Part shown: piece by piece, positions 1 to 12,475 of the stretch
Numbering within the stretch: the stretch's first letter is position 1
Layout: the number at the start of each line of letters is the position of its first letter
NCBI GenBank assembly: GCA_050084985.1
Contig: JBITNC010000001.1
Location: 144,522,001-144,586,000, forward strand
Direction of reading: 5' to 3'
DNA: 64,000 nucleotides
Source of the DNA: Nageia nagi
Lineage: Eukaryota > Pinophyta
Program-made: the position numbers and the translations under genes
Notes under the pieces: model-generated
What the model was told of the DNA's origin: nothing
The model's database searches: none
What the model saw: only the letters and a program-made list of their open reading frames with translations

Positions 1-2225
1 TGAAAGAAGTAAAAATCCAAACATTGAGAAGGGAGTTTGAGAACATGAAGCAAGAAGAGAAGGAGATTACTGGAGATTATTGTGTGAGAGTGAAAGCCAT
101 AATCAATAAAATGGCCACTCTTAGAGAGAAGAGAGAGAAGGAGGTTGTCATCAAGAAGGTTTTGAGAACCTTAACAAAGAAATTTGATCATGCTACACTT
201 ATTATTGAAGAGATAAAAGATCTCTTGACTATGTAAATTAATAATTTAATTGGCTCTCTCACATCACATGAAGAGAGAATGTCAAAGAGAATAAGAGCAA
301 GAACAAGTAATAGTGATGAGCAAGCATTCTCCATAAAAGAGCATGAAGGACAAGGTAGAGCTACAAGAGAAAGAGGTAGATCCGAAAGAGGAGGAAGAAG
401 AGGTTCTTTTGGAAGAGGAAAAGGAAGAATGCAAAATTCAAAAAATGAACCAGTATCATCATCAAGGGGAAGACACTCCGAAAGAGGAGCTGATAGAGGT
501 AGAGATAAAAGAAATATGCAATGCTATTACTGTAATAAATTTGGCCATCTTGAGTATGAATACAGAATGAAGCAAGCACATGAAGGCAAAGCTGTAAATT
601 ATGGAGAAGAAGAGCATAGTTATGGTGAAGAGCAATTATTCCTGTCAATGACAAGCTCTCAAAAACTTGAAGATGAGACTTGGCTATTGGATAGTGGGTT
701 CTCAAATCACATGACTGGTGAGAAATCTTTGCTCTCCTCAATTGATAACTCCTATAAATCTAGTGTGAGATTGGAGATTATTGGCAAAGGAGAGATGCAA
801 GTTTTGTCAAAGAAAGGAACCATGAAGGTAAAGAACATTTACTACATTTTGGATTTAAAATAAAGTTTATTAAGTATTGGTCAAATGCTTGAAAAGAATT
901 ATAAATTGGTGTTTGAAGATAAAATATGTAAGATATATGATAAAAATCATGGTGAGAGACTTGTGACTATTGTCCATATGATTGAAAATAAACTCTTTCT
1001 TGTAAAATTTCTTGAGAAAGATGGTGGTTATGTTTTTATGGGGATTAAGGACAAGAGTAAACTTTGGCATATGAGGCTTGGGCACTTGAATTTTTAGAGT
1101 TTGAAAACTCTTTTACAAATGGTGAGAGGGCTTCCATAAGTAGAAGAAAGTAAAGATGTGTATGAAGGGTGTGCACTAGGAAATCAAACAAGGAGTAAGT
1201 TTCCAAAAATTGAAGCATGGAAAGCCAAACACCCTCTCTAATTGGTCCATAGTGATATTTGTGGGCCTATGGAAACTCAAAGTTTTGGTAAATCTTTTTA
1301 TTTTATCATTTTTATTGATGATTTCATATGAATGAGTTGGGTTTATTTTATCTCAAGAAAAGATGAAGCATTTGATTGTTTTAAGGAATTCAAATTATTT
1401 GTTAAGAAGTAAAGTGTGCATAGTGTGAAGTGTTTGAGAAGTGATAGAGGAGGGGAATACTATAGTAATGAATTTTTCCAATTTTGTAAAGAGAATGGCA
1501 TTAGGAGATACCTTACATCTCCTTACACACCATAGCAAAATGGTGTAGTAGAAAGGAAAAATAGGACTCTTATTGAAATGGTAAGAAGCATGATGCAAAG
1601 TAAAAAATTACCAAACATTTATTGGACTGAAGCAATAAGGACAACGATGTACATTTTGAACCAGTCTTCTACAAGAAGCTTGGACAAAATTACCCCTTAT
1701 GAAGCTTGGTTTGAAAGAAAACCAAATTTGGAACACTTGAGAGTGTTTGGGTGTCTTGTATATGTGCACATTAATGATAAAAAGATGAGAAATTTGGATG
1801 CAAAATTTGAGCCTTGTGTGTTTATAGGATATTGTGAGCATTCAAAAGCCTACAAATTCTATAATCCCAAGAGCCACAAAATAATTGTATCAAGAGATGC
1901 AATTTTTGATGAAGGGGGAGAATACAGAAATAAAAAATTACAGTAGTGTTCTTAAAGAAGAGAGTTTGGAGGAGAAAGAAGCAGCAAAAGAGCATCCCAG
2001 CCATGTTGTGATAAAGAAAATTGAAGGACATCCACCAAGTGTGAGTGATCCAAGCTCACCAAGATCATCTAACTCCACTACATTACCAAAATGTGTAAGT
2101 GCACCAAGTTCACCCATAGCAAGATTGTTGAACCAAGGCAACAAAGGCAGAGATGGTTGAAGGATCATCTAGAAAGTCAAATTATAGATGGCAACACTAT
2201 GAGGAGAATTACAAGAAGCCAAACT
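1..2225 (+). pseudogene. Element A: 5' part of a Ty1/copia gag-pol, truncated at the window edge
   Basis: This is a decayed copia polyprotein entering from the left edge. It runs gag (UBN2-type, bases 24-236), an Arg/Glu-rich stretch, a zinc knuckle at about 522-564, a protease (LLDSG near 681-700), a GAG-pre-integrase motif (LWHMRLGHLNF, about 1065-1097), an integrase core (SDRGGEYY, about 1440-1465; NGVVERKNRT, about 1540-1570) and the integrase C-terminal part (FGCLVYVHIND). The last zinc-knuckle Cys is Tyr, and stops and frameshifts interrupt every domain. Reading stops at 2225, where element B is inserted, and resumes at 10291. It differs in sequence from the B-E family, so it is a separate copia lineage. 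The 5' LTR is outside the window. Confidence 0.9.
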
Positions 2226-2725
2226 TGTTGGAATGTATAATGCATTATTGTAAATTTTATGTAATAATCTTCTATGTAAGTTCACAAATACTTAAGGGTA
2301 TCATTTGATACCTTAAGTATTTAAATGAATATGATAATGTAACTTGTCCTACACTTCATGTCATGAGCATGCCTCTTGGGTAAAAGGATGTGGATGTCAT
2401 GCTTTTGTACATTAGGTAAAAGGATGATCCAAAGAGGGATTTGGACCTATAAATAGAAAGCTCTCTCTTTGTGATTATACACCAATTTGTGGAGTAAAGT
2501 TATGCTATAGGATAGTGCTAAGGAGTTGAGATTAGGAGGATTGTAAGAGAGTTGTATTTGTGATTGAAGTAAAGATCTAGTTAGTGGATGTACTCCTAGT
2601 TGGAGGAACCACTTACATCTTGTGTTATCTTTGTGAGATCGCTTTGTGAGTTGTTAGATGTGCATTGTAAGCTTTCATGTGATCTTAGTTGTTTAGGATT
2701 TATTTTGTTAATGTTATTTCCTTCA
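2226..2725 (+). repeat. Element B 5' LTR (500 bp)
   Basis: It starts TGTTGGAATG and ends CTTCA. A TATA box (TATAAATA) lies at 2448-2455. A near-perfect inverted repeat occupies 2286-2322 in U3, with 17-base arms, one bulged G and a two-base loop. The same LTR type flanks D and E. Confidence 0.93.
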
Positions 2726-2728
2726 AAT

Positions 2729-2740
2729 TGGTATCAGAGC
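2729..2740 (+). promoter_or_regulatory. Element B primer-binding site
   Basis: TGGTATCAGAGC begins three bases after the LTR. It is the usual plant copia primer site, complementary to the 3' end of initiator methionine tRNA. The equivalent sites in C and E follow the same rule. Confidence 0.9.
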
Positions 2741-3133
2741 TTGGTGTGGAAGCTCCTCTTCAACATCTTGAAAGTCTTCATTCTACACCTCACACTCCAT
2801 TGTTGAGGTAAAATCAAGAAGAGGTATAAATTCCTTCCTTCTTAGTTATTTGTTGGATTATTGATTTATGATACTAACATATATGCTAGTCCATTTATTT
2901 TTTGCAACTTTCTTGAATAGCAATATAATGCAATTGTTGTTAATACTAAATTTTCTATGTTAGTTACAATTTTTTGTTTGCAAAAAATACTTTATATATA
3001 TCGCTAAAATGGCTAACAAAAATTGCAATAAGATATAATTTTTTGTTGCTTTTTATTGACTTGCAATTTTCTTTGCAAATTGCTATAATTTTGATTAAAT
3101 TTCTTTTAATATAAAACACTTGTGAAGTATTGC

Positions 3134-3164
<31 letters not shown>

Positions 3165-5483
3165 TTCCTATAAAGAAAAGAAGAATAGGCTTCAAAAGCT
3201 TGATGATGGAATTTTTTTTCATATACCTTTAAAAAAAATAATTACAAGTTTTGTAGTTGAAAGATGATTTTTTTTACAAAAAATTCATTATTTTGCTATG
3301 TACTCAAATAAATCATATTAAAAAAAATCTTTTTGGTCAAAGGCAACCCTCCTTTCTCTCAAGTTGGGGTGGTGGTTTCTCCCAAGCAAGGGCCTTTGTG
3401 TCTGTAGCTCCTTCACACAAATGTTAAATTGTAATTAAAAGGGCCCTCACAGCCTATCCTTCCTCATGCACCATTCAAACCCTTATGTAGCACTCCTTTT
3501 GTTGACCAATGCACCACTTTGGACTCCCAACTCCATTACTTCTTGATTCTCCTCCCTTGTTTGGCACCTCCACTCCTTATTTGGCAACTTCTCTTCTCCA
3601 CGCTTAGCTTTAGTGGCCCTTCCTTACTCAATCTTCTATGCGATCACTTTCTCAACCCCTTATCTCTTGTGTGATCACTTTCCTCACAGCAACACCCCTC
3701 CATTTGGTCTCTTGGCCTCTCTACATATAGACTCCTCTCTACCCGTATTGACGTGCTACTCCAAACCCCATGAGCAGCTTCAAGTCTCCCACTGCTCATG
3801 TCTCTTCACTCTACTCGTAGTCTCTCCCACTACTCGTGTCTCTTCACTTTACGTGTAGTCTCTCTCCTAGCTTGCATATCTTCTCTCATTTGGTATTCTT
3901 TAGACCCTACTATCATAATGCATGCCTACTCCTTCTTTCTGTCTGGCCATCCTCCTATCAAATCCCATTTAGTTTGGTAGATTTTTTTTCTCTTCTCTTG
4001 CAAGTAACATTTATTGTAAAATTTGGAGGATGTCCATAAGTTATGTTATTCCATTACTTGTCCTTAATATTTATTTCATTCTGACTTAGGAACAAAAGTA
4101 AAAGATTGCTTAATTAATTCTTATCTTGTTTAATTAAGAAAGAAGACTAAGGCAATTTTTTTTACTCCTTAAAATTTTGGCATTTTTTTTTAACTATCTT
4201 GAAGTTGCAACATAGATGTATACTTAGAAGATTTTTTTTCTAGCATGCAAATATTTTTAAAGATAAATTATGAAATTAGTATGCTATCTTTAGAGATAAA
4301 ACTTTAAGCAAAAAGGAAAAAATTTGTATAAATTTTTACTTAAATTTTTTCTAGATTTTGCATACAAAATTTTTTACTTTGTCTAGAAATTGCATGCCTC
4401 TTAATCTTGTGTAAGAATAATGCATGCTTAGTATTTAAATTTTTTTTGAGCTAAATAATGCATGCTTCCTACTTATTTTCTTAAGTTAAATAATGCATGC
4501 TTCCTACTTATTTTTTTAAGTTAAATAATGTATGCTTCCTACTTATTTAATGATGCATGCTTAGGATTTAAATTTTTAAGATGCATACTTATGACTTAAA
4601 TTCCTTAAGTTAAAAAGATGCATGTTGAGTATTTATCCTTTATGCAAAGTTAACTTGTGCAAAAAAATTTGCACCTATGTAAAGATGTCCTTTAGGGGTT
4701 GGTAAACAAAACCCATTAGACACTTAGGTTTCAAATTTTGAATGGATGATGTTTTACTTATGCTCTTTTACTTCATATTTTGCATTTTGATTTATTTGTT
4801 TATGCAAACAAAATGCAAACGTTGATTTTACCAACTAAAATGAACACATCCGTATGTACATTCCACAACATGACTTGTTTGGGGAGCCATGAGGTGAGGA
4901 CAGGCAGATTGGAGCCTTTAAGTTCGATGATCCAAATGGTAAAAAGCTTTTACTTCTCAATTGCCCCTAAGTCCTCTATTAGTCTAGACATAACTACAAT
5001 TGATGAATAGACATGTGTGTAGTGATACCACATGTTTGCACATCCATTCAGGGATTATTCTGATAACCTATGAGGACAACTTGAAACCTAATCAAGATTA
5101 ATAATTTAGTTGATCCAATAAACATTATTACCTTAAAAAATAGTAGGTACTTCTCCTTATGAGATTATAATACTAACCAAGGTGAACTGGTTGAGGATTG
5201 GTAGTATTTGAGCCTTTCTTGTGTGGGCATCCAGGTGAAAGCCTAATTTTAGACAAAAAAACAAGCCTCAATAATGTCACTCTACATCTATGGTTCTTGA
5301 GATGAGAAATGTATTTGGTTACATGGATTATTATTTGAGTTTTAAAATATTTGCACTAGTGAATCAAATCAAGCATGTCTTAGATAATTAAATGAAACAT
5401 GTATTACTTACATGGTTAAAATTTAAACATATAATGTTGTTTATTGAACCACATGCTTATTATTTCACATTCTTATGTAGCAA
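2741..5483 (+). other. Element B 5' leader (about 2.7 kb, non-coding)
   Basis: A long AT-rich leader separates the primer site from gag. From 2741 to about 3330 it matches the leader of E and contains a (GATA)7 microsatellite at 3137-3164. From about 3340 to 3960 it is abruptly C/T-rich on the sense strand, with a 38-bp direct repeat near 3786-3862. This block is absent from E and is replaced by other sequence in C. From about 4230 to 4660 there are many short repeats of the pattern ATGCATGCTTA plus TTAAATTTTTAAG, also seen in C, D and E. The last part (4680-5460) is conserved among the siblings. I see no gene in it. Confidence 0.75.
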
Positions 5484-8400
5484 ATGGGAGACTCTTTTTT
5501 ACCTAAACACATTCTTGATGGTTTCAACTTTGAAATTTGGAAACCATGGATGAGAGCTGAATTACAAGCAAAGAAGCTTTGGTAAACAGTGAATGAGAAA
5601 CTTGTACCTCCTACAAATTAGAAGACATTAGAGGCTTACAACATGAAGAATGAGTTGGAAACCTCCATGATCTTCTGTGCAATTTCAAATGATGTGCTCT
5701 TAATGATTTCCTCTTCACCCTCGATAAAGAAAGCTTGAGATAAGCTTAAGCAAATCTACCTTGGTTCAAACTTTTCAAAAACGTTTACCATTCTCCAAAA
5801 GTTGCTTCAATCTCATCAAGGGGAAGATGAAAATGTTTCCATCTACTTAAACAAAATCATTGACCTAAGGACCCAACTTGTTGCTTGTGGATGCAATTGG
5901 ATTAATGATGAGTTCATGATCTTCATCATTCTTCAAAGTCTTTCTTCAAAGTTTGGAGACTTTGTAACGGTTATGGAAACAATACTTGATGATAATGAAG
6001 AAGTCCTCTCCCTTAAGAACCTTTCTAGGCACCTTTTGAAGCATTAAAAAACCCTTAACAATAAGGTATTGATTTCTTATCCTAAGGATAATAACATTGC
6101 TCTTAGAGAAACCAAAACTTCTTTCAAGAAGAAGTTTCACCATCAAAAAAAATTTATCCTTCTTCCTCTAAAAGGTTTGAAAAAAGAGGCAATGGCTACA
6201 ACACCAAGAACAATGGCAACAACAGCATCAACAGGAACAACAACAATAGCAGTAAGAACAATGGCAACAACATCCACTTCAAGCAAAGAGATGGAAAAGG
6301 CAAAGAAAATAATCTTTATCCTAAATAAAATTTTGATGGTAATTGTAACTATTATGGCATCCAAGGTCACAAAAAAGTTGATTACTACAAAAAGAAAAGA
6401 GAGGAAAAGAATAAAGGTAATGTTTTTGCTACAACATTTTACTCCCTATCTCGCTCTTTTTCATCTGATTGGATTATGGATCAAATTCCATCAAAGATGT
6501 GTCTTGCTACTAGTGTGTGTTCTAGAGGCAATCTTTGGTACCAACATTTAAGACACCTTAACCATAAGAGTATTCAATTCATGAAAGACCAAGAACTTGT
6601 GGAAGGTTTGCCTTCAATTTCTCCTTCAATTGGTCTATGCAAAAAGTGCATTCTTGGTAAGATTCATAGATAAAAGTTTGAAAAAGATAAGACAACAAGA
6701 GCATCTCAACCTCTTCAACTTGTGCATTTAGATTTTATGGGTCCATTTCAGACTAAGTCACTTAGAGGTGCATCTTAAATCTTGACCTTCATTGATGAAT
6801 TTAGTAGAATGACCTTGGGTATCTATTTGAGCACAAGGATCAAACCTTTGAGAGTTTTAAGGTTTTTAAGGCCTTTGTTGAAAATCAAACTAACTTTAAA
6901 ATCAAGATGTTGAGATCAGATAATGGAGGAGAATATAATAGCAATGAGTTTAATGACTATTATGCTAAATATGGAATCAAGAGGTAATTTACAATTCTAT
7001 ACACTCTTCAAAATTATGGAAATAGTTAGATGCATGTTGGGTAATCTTCCTAGTTTCTTATGGGGTGAAGCTATGTGTTATGCTATTTACACCTTGAATA
7101 GGTGTCTCATAAAAGTCATTCAAGATAAAACTCTTTTTGAGGCATGATTAAAAAGAAAACCTAACATTTCTCACCTTAGGGTGTTTGATTGTGAAGCATT
7201 CTCCTATATTATTTCTAAGAAAAGAAAAAAAATTAGATAAAAATACTAAAAAATGCATCTTTATAGGTTATGACAGTTAGCATTGAGGTTACAAGCTCTA
7301 ATCTCCATCCTACAAAGCCATGTTTATTTCAAAGGATGTAAAGTTCAATAAACTTCCTAAAGAATTTACTTCTAATGAGGATGTTGATGATCCAAAGGAC
7401 TCTTCAGTTGCACCTAGCGGTTAGATATTGATCTAGATAAGTCACCATAGGAATAAAATTCTTCAACACAAAGGGTAACAAAGAGCATGACCTTAAACAA
7501 ATCCTTATTTGTCAAGATTGACAACAAGCATGAGCCCTCAACCTTCAAAGAAGTTTCTAAGCATGAGTGCTAGATGGAAGCCATGAAAGTGGAGTATGAG
7601 GCACTTATGAAAAATAAAACTTGAGATTTGATTCCTTATCTCAATGAGAAGAATGTGATTGGTAATAAGTGGATCTACAAAGTCAAGTTCAATTCAGTTG
7701 GAGATATTGAGAAATATAAAGCAAGGTTAGTCACCAAAGGTTTTACTCATAAATATGGTGTCGATTATGAGAAAACCTTTGCTCCCGTGGCAAATATGCC
7801 TACTGTGAGAATTATCCTTGCTCTTTTTTCAGTTCAAGGATTAAAAGTTTTTTAACTTGACATCAAGAGTGCATTTCTCAATGGTGATTTAGATGTGGAA
7901 ATATTCATGAAACAACTAGAAGTTTATTATGGAAGGTAAAGAATCTTTTGTGTGCAAGCTAAAGAAGTCATTATATGGACTTAAACAAGCACCTAAAGCC
8001 TGGTACAAAAAGATTTTAAGGTATTTTGCAGACATTAATTTCTCCAAGTGTTTTTTTGACTTCAATCTATATGTGCTCAATCAAGAAAAAGATGTGGTCT
8101 TGATTCTCCTTTATGTGTATGATCTTTTGATTACTAGGAATAATGATAAAATCATTCAATAGGGCATATCCAAACTTAAGGCAACATTTGAAATGATTAA
8201 TCTTGGTCTCTTGCACTACTATCTTGCAATGCAAGTGTATCAATACAAGGATTGTACTTATCTCAATCAATCTAAGTATATATCATACATCTTGCAAAAG
8301 TTTGGAATGAAGGAATGTAGATATGCTACAATACCAATCTCTTCTGGAATCACTATTTCTCTGAGCTCCAACTCTCAATTAGCTGATGTTATAGCTTATA

Positions 8401-9076
8401 GAAAATTAATTGGTAGTCTTTTGTATTTGACTATATCCAGGCTAGATATTTCCTTTGTAGTGAATCTAATAGCATGATTTATGCAAAAACCATATGTTGA
8501 GCACTGTAATGCTATTAAGTAAATCTTGAGGAATGTTGTAGGGACTAAGGATCTTGCTCTCAAGTATTCTAATTTGCCCTCGTTTATTCTCTCTAGATTC
8601 TTAGATTCTGACTATAGGGAAGATAAAGATGATAGAAAATCAACCTTTACATATATGTTTAGCATTGGTTCAGGTGCTATCTCTTGGGCTTCCAAGAAGT
8701 ATCCTACTATTTCTCTTTCCACCATAGAAGCTAAATACCATGCCATTTCTATTATAGCCTAGGAAGCCATTTGGCTAAGGTATCTTATGAAAGAAATTAG
8801 GTATGAGCAAGGTGGATCATCTTTTATTTTTTTAAATAATCAATCAGCTATTTCTTTAGCTAAGAATTATGTGTTTCATCAGAGAATAAAACATGTGGAA
8901 ATTCATACCCATTTTATCAAGAAGAAGGTTTTTAATGGCATCACACACCTAAAGTATTATCCATCCACCTTGAACTCTGTTGATTTATTCACCAAGCCCT
9001 CCCCAAAGCTCAGTTCTATAGGCTTAGGGATGTTATCATGTTGGTGAAGTTGCCATCAAGGGGGAGTGAAGTTTGA
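5484..9076 (+). pseudogene. Element B gag-pol polyprotein (broken)
   Basis: The likely start is ATG at 5484 (MGDSFLPKHILDG), aligned with the starts in C and E. Gag (UBN2-like) covers about 5484-6150, followed by a Lys/Asn-rich tail with a degraded zinc knuckle (the second and last Cys are Tyr). The protease is absent: sequence jumps from the SDWI of the protease start to MDQIPSK within about 6470-6490. Integrase (LWYQHLRHLNHKS; core near 6720-6960) runs to about 7420. RT covers about 7560-8480 and has YVYD where siblings C and E read YVDD. RNase H covers about 8520-9040 and ends at TGA 9074-9076. Numerous stops lie at positions where a sibling has Gln, Arg or Trp. Confidence 0.9.
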
Positions 9077-9791
9077 ATTTCTATGTTGAATTTATATTTA
9101 TGATGACAACTTCATCCCTAGGAGGATTTTGTGTTGTATAATGTTGATTTTGTTGTACACCTTCATGGTAAGTTCACTCTATGTGAGGAACTTGTTGTAT
9201 AAATTTTTAAAACAAAAAGATTTGCCAATCTAGCACTATTTGGTTATCCATATGTGAAGAAATTTTATGTGTCTTTTGGCACTATTCAGTTATTCATATG
9301 TGAGGAACTCATATGTGCATGCTCTATTTTGTAATGATAATCAACACATATTTTATATACAATAAGTGACTATGAGTTTTTGGCTTGGCATCTTTGTGAT
9401 GACTTATAGTGCACCATTGATCAATTCATGATGGCATTTGAGTGATTCATCTATCCTTGTTGATATGAATATGTTGCATCTAACTGATCTTATTATTTGA
9501 GCTGCTTATGACTTGCAAGTTCCTTTAAGATTACAGGTTACTTACCTCAGGTATGTAGGCTCTTGGAGACTCTTCATTACTTCCAATTAGATGACTACTT
9601 CATGTACATTAAAACCAATTATGGTTAATGATTGTATTTGGCAAAGTAGTGAGTCTCAAACTAGATCTTTCTTACTTCACAAATATGTAAAAAATTCTCA
9701 TCTCCATTGCATCTATTTGGAAGAGAACTTTCTTACTTTCTCTCTTTCTTCTCTCTTATTTGCTCTATCCCAATATTGCATTAAGGTGGAG
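9077..9791 (+). other. Element B 3' untranslated region and polypurine tract
   Basis: About 0.7 kb lies between the pol stop and the 3' LTR. It contains a degenerate GGTAAGTT...GTGAGGAACTT motif near 9169-9205, related to the tandem repeat of element C. It ends with a slightly mutated polypurine tract (AAGGTGGAG, 9783-9791) just before the LTR. A second polypurine-like string, AAGGGGGAGTGAAG, overlaps the end of pol at about 9058-9071. Confidence 0.75.
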
Positions 9792-10290
9792 TGTTGAAAT
9801 GTATATTGCATTATTGTAAAGTTTTTGTAATAATCTTCTATGTAAGTTCACTAATACTTAAGAGTATCATTTGATACCTTAAGTATTTAATTGAATATGA
9901 TAATGTAACTTATCCTACACTCCATGTCATGAGCATGTCCTTGGGTAAAAGGATGTGCATATCATGCTTTTGTACATTGGGTAAAAGGGTGATCCAAAAA
10001 GGGATTTTTGCCTATAAATAGAAAGCTCCCTCTTTGTGATTATACACCAATTTATGGAGTAAAGTTATGCTATAGGATAGTGCTTAGGAGTTGAGATTAG
10101 GAGGATTGTAAGAGAGTTGTATTTGTGATTGAAGTAAAGATCTAGTTAGTGGATGTACTCCTAGTTGAAGAAACCACTTACATCTTGTGTTATCTTTGTG
10201 AGATTACTTTGTGAGTTGTTAGATGTGCATTGTGAGCTTTCATGTGATCTTGTTTGTTTAGGATTTATTTTGTTAGTGTTATTTCTTTCA
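9792..10290 (+). repeat. Element B 3' LTR (499 bp)
   Basis: It starts TGTTGAAATG and ends CTTTCA. It is homologous to 2226-2725 over its full length, with a TATA box and the U3 hairpin retained. It is followed at once by A's interrupted coding region. Confidence 0.92.
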
Positions 10291-11925
10291 AATCTCAAGA
10301 AATAAAAAATTTAGTTGCAAGATTAGAGAGCATTCAAATGTATGGAGATGAAGACAATGGAGAGGCCAAAGGTGAAATGGTAAACTATGCACTTTGTTCT
10401 ATTTTAGATTTTGTTCCTATTTCAAATATTAATGCTATTGAGCCATCTTGTTATGAAGAAGTTTATTCTAATGGTGTTTATATGCAATCTATGGAAGAGA
10501 AGATTGATTCTATTGAGAGGAATGACACTTGGGAACTTTGTGAGTTGCCCAAAGGTAACAAAATGGTTGGTTAAAAATGGGTATACAAAACAAAATGCAA
10601 GAGTGATGGGAGTGTTGAAAGATACAAAGCAATACTAGTGGCAAAAGGATTCACTCAACAGTATGGAGTGGATTTTGAAGAAAAATTTGCATGAATTGCA
10701 AGGCAAGAAACAATTAGATTGGTACTTTTATTGGCTATAAGAAAAAGTTAGACAATCCAACATATAGATGTGAAGAGTGGATTTTTAAATGGATACATAA
10801 ATGAAGAGGTGTATGTAGTACAACCTCAAGGCTTTGAGGTTTTTGAAAAAAAACACCATGTATACAAGCTCAAAATGGCTCTGAATGGGTTGAAGCAAGC
10901 TTCAAGAGCTTGGTATACAAGAATTGATGGATACTTCATAAGTGTGGGTTTTCAAAGAAGTGTAAGTGAACCTACCTTGTATTTTAAGAAAATTGGTACT
11001 AATATTTTGATTATTTGCTTGTATGTAGATGATTTGATCTTCATGGACAACAATAACAAAATGAATGAAGCTTTAAAAACTCATATGATGGTTGAGTTTG
11101 AAATGAAAGATCTTGATCTGATGAGCCAATTTTTTGGCTTAGAGCTGCATCAAACACAAGATGAAATATTTGAGTCTCAATCCAAATATGCAAGAGACAT
11201 GTTAAAAAGATTCAATATGGATAATTGTACACCTATTGCAATACCTACAGCCCATGGAGAACACCTTTGCAAAGAAGATGGAGAACCAAATGTGAATAAG
11301 AAATAATATAGAAGCATTGTTGGAAGCCTTATGTTTCTAACAGATACAAGATCATATTTGCAATTTAGTGTATCTTTAGTTGCAAGATACATGAGTGATC
11401 CATCAATTGTACACCTCAAGGCAATGAAGAGAATACTCAAATATGTGAAAGGAATAGTAAATTATGGAATACATTATACATGTAATTCCAAGCTCCAACT
11501 TACAAGTTTCAGTGATAGTGATTGGGGAAGCGATTTGGATGAGAGAAAGAGCACAATTGAGAATTGCTTTTCTCTTGGATTAGATTTGATATCATGGAGC
11601 TCCAAAAAATAATCTATTATAGCTCTTTCAAGTACTGAAGTTGAATATGTAGTAGTAATAAGTGCTTCAACACAAGCACTATGGTTGAGAAAGGTGTTGA
11701 AGGAGATTGGAGAGGAGCAAACACAAGCAATAATAGTTTTTTATGACAACCAAAGTGCCATCAAGTTCGCACAAAACCTTATCCATCATTCCAAAACAAA
11801 ACACTTTGATTTGAAGATTCATTTCATTCAAAATTTTGTTGAATAAAAGGATAGTGAAATTGAGGTATTATCCAACACAAGATCAAGTGGAAGATATATT
11901 TACAAAATTGGTGGCAAAATCTTAA
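10291..11925 (+). pseudogene. Element A: 3' part of gag-pol (reverse transcriptase, RNase H)
   Basis: This continues the polyprotein cut at 2225. It begins in the RT N-terminal linker (EEKIDSIERNDTWELCELPKG, with WVYKTK after a stop at about 10574). The RT core has IDVKSGFLNG, LNGLKQASRAW and an intact YVDD motif (LYVDDLIF, about 11020-11040). RNase H follows (SDSDWGSDLDERKST, about 11515-11550), and pol ends near TAA 11923-11925 after a late frameshift. Several stops occur, for example at 10572-10574 and after KK at about 11610. It is non-functional. Its distance from B-E in the RT confirms a separate copia lineage. Confidence 0.9.
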
Positions 11926-11978
11926 TTTGTATTGTTAAGATACATGATTGTTGGTCCTTTTATCAGCAAGGGGGAGTA

Positions 11979-12475
11979 TGAAGAATTTAAAGAACTTAGG
12001 ACAACTTGAAGCATCAAATTTTAAACAAATTTGAGCTTACTATTTTATGTCTTTGCTCTCTTTCTGCAAATCAGTACGCTGCAAATTGGTTAGTCCAGTC
12101 CATAATCGACCAACCAGTTAGGACACATCGTAATTAGTCCATCAACTAGCAAATCAACGAACCAACTAGTAGTGTTTCTTGTGTGTCATTTCTTTGCATT
12201 TTGGCATTTCATTTCAAGTTTGTTTTATTTTCTAGCTTGTAAGCTGAAGGGAAAAGGTTGCCTATGACCTCTTATGTGATGTGTGATGTATTAGCAATGT
12301 ATTCAAATGTGTAAGTGTGTGAATTGCATTCTCAATAAATATTTACTATTGGTTAAAATTCTTGTTCTCCATTGTTGAGTTTATTGTTCATACTTTGAGT
12401 TGCAAAGTTGAATTGTATAGCAATTCATTTATTTGAAAGTGTTTAATAACTTCAATTAGTGCATCAATAAATAAA
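11979..12475 (+). repeat. Element A 3' LTR (right end approximate)
   Basis: A polypurine tract AAGGGGGAG (about 11968-11976) is followed two bases later by TGAAGAATTT, a normal LTR start. The body has a possible polyadenylation region (AATAAATATT near 12335). The 5' copy is off the window, so the end was placed at a CA near 12470 only by plausibility. Confidence 0.6.

Larger units (their letters stand above)
2226..10290 (+). mobile_element. Element B: complete but dead Ty1/copia retrotransposon nested in A
   Basis: Both LTRs begin with TG and end with CA. A primer-binding site follows the 5' LTR and a polypurine tract precedes the 3' LTR. Flanking 5-mers are AAACT (2221-2225) and AATCT (10291-10295), an imperfect target-site duplication with one mismatch. 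Removing B joins the two halves of A's pol. The domain order is gag, integrase, reverse transcriptase, RNase H, which is copia type. Relative to sibling E, about 0.3 kb carrying the protease is missing near 6475. The two LTRs differ at roughly twenty positions in their first 260 bases, so B is clearly older than C. Its stops and frameshifts mean it cannot encode a full polyprotein. Confidence 0.93.

Noticed and set aside
2600-2806. 68-codon frame spanning the LTR end and primer site of B
   Set aside because: It crosses the LTR boundary and the tRNA primer site and is not preserved in sibling elements.
3613-4039. Overlapping short frames in the C/T-rich block of B's leader
   Set aside because: They result from pyrimidine-rich composition and a 38-bp repeat, with no protein-like conservation in sibling leaders.
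9058-9071. Polypurine string at the end of B pol as the 3' LTR boundary
   Set aside because: No LTR-like sequence follows. The true LTR, homologous to 2226-2725, begins at 9792.
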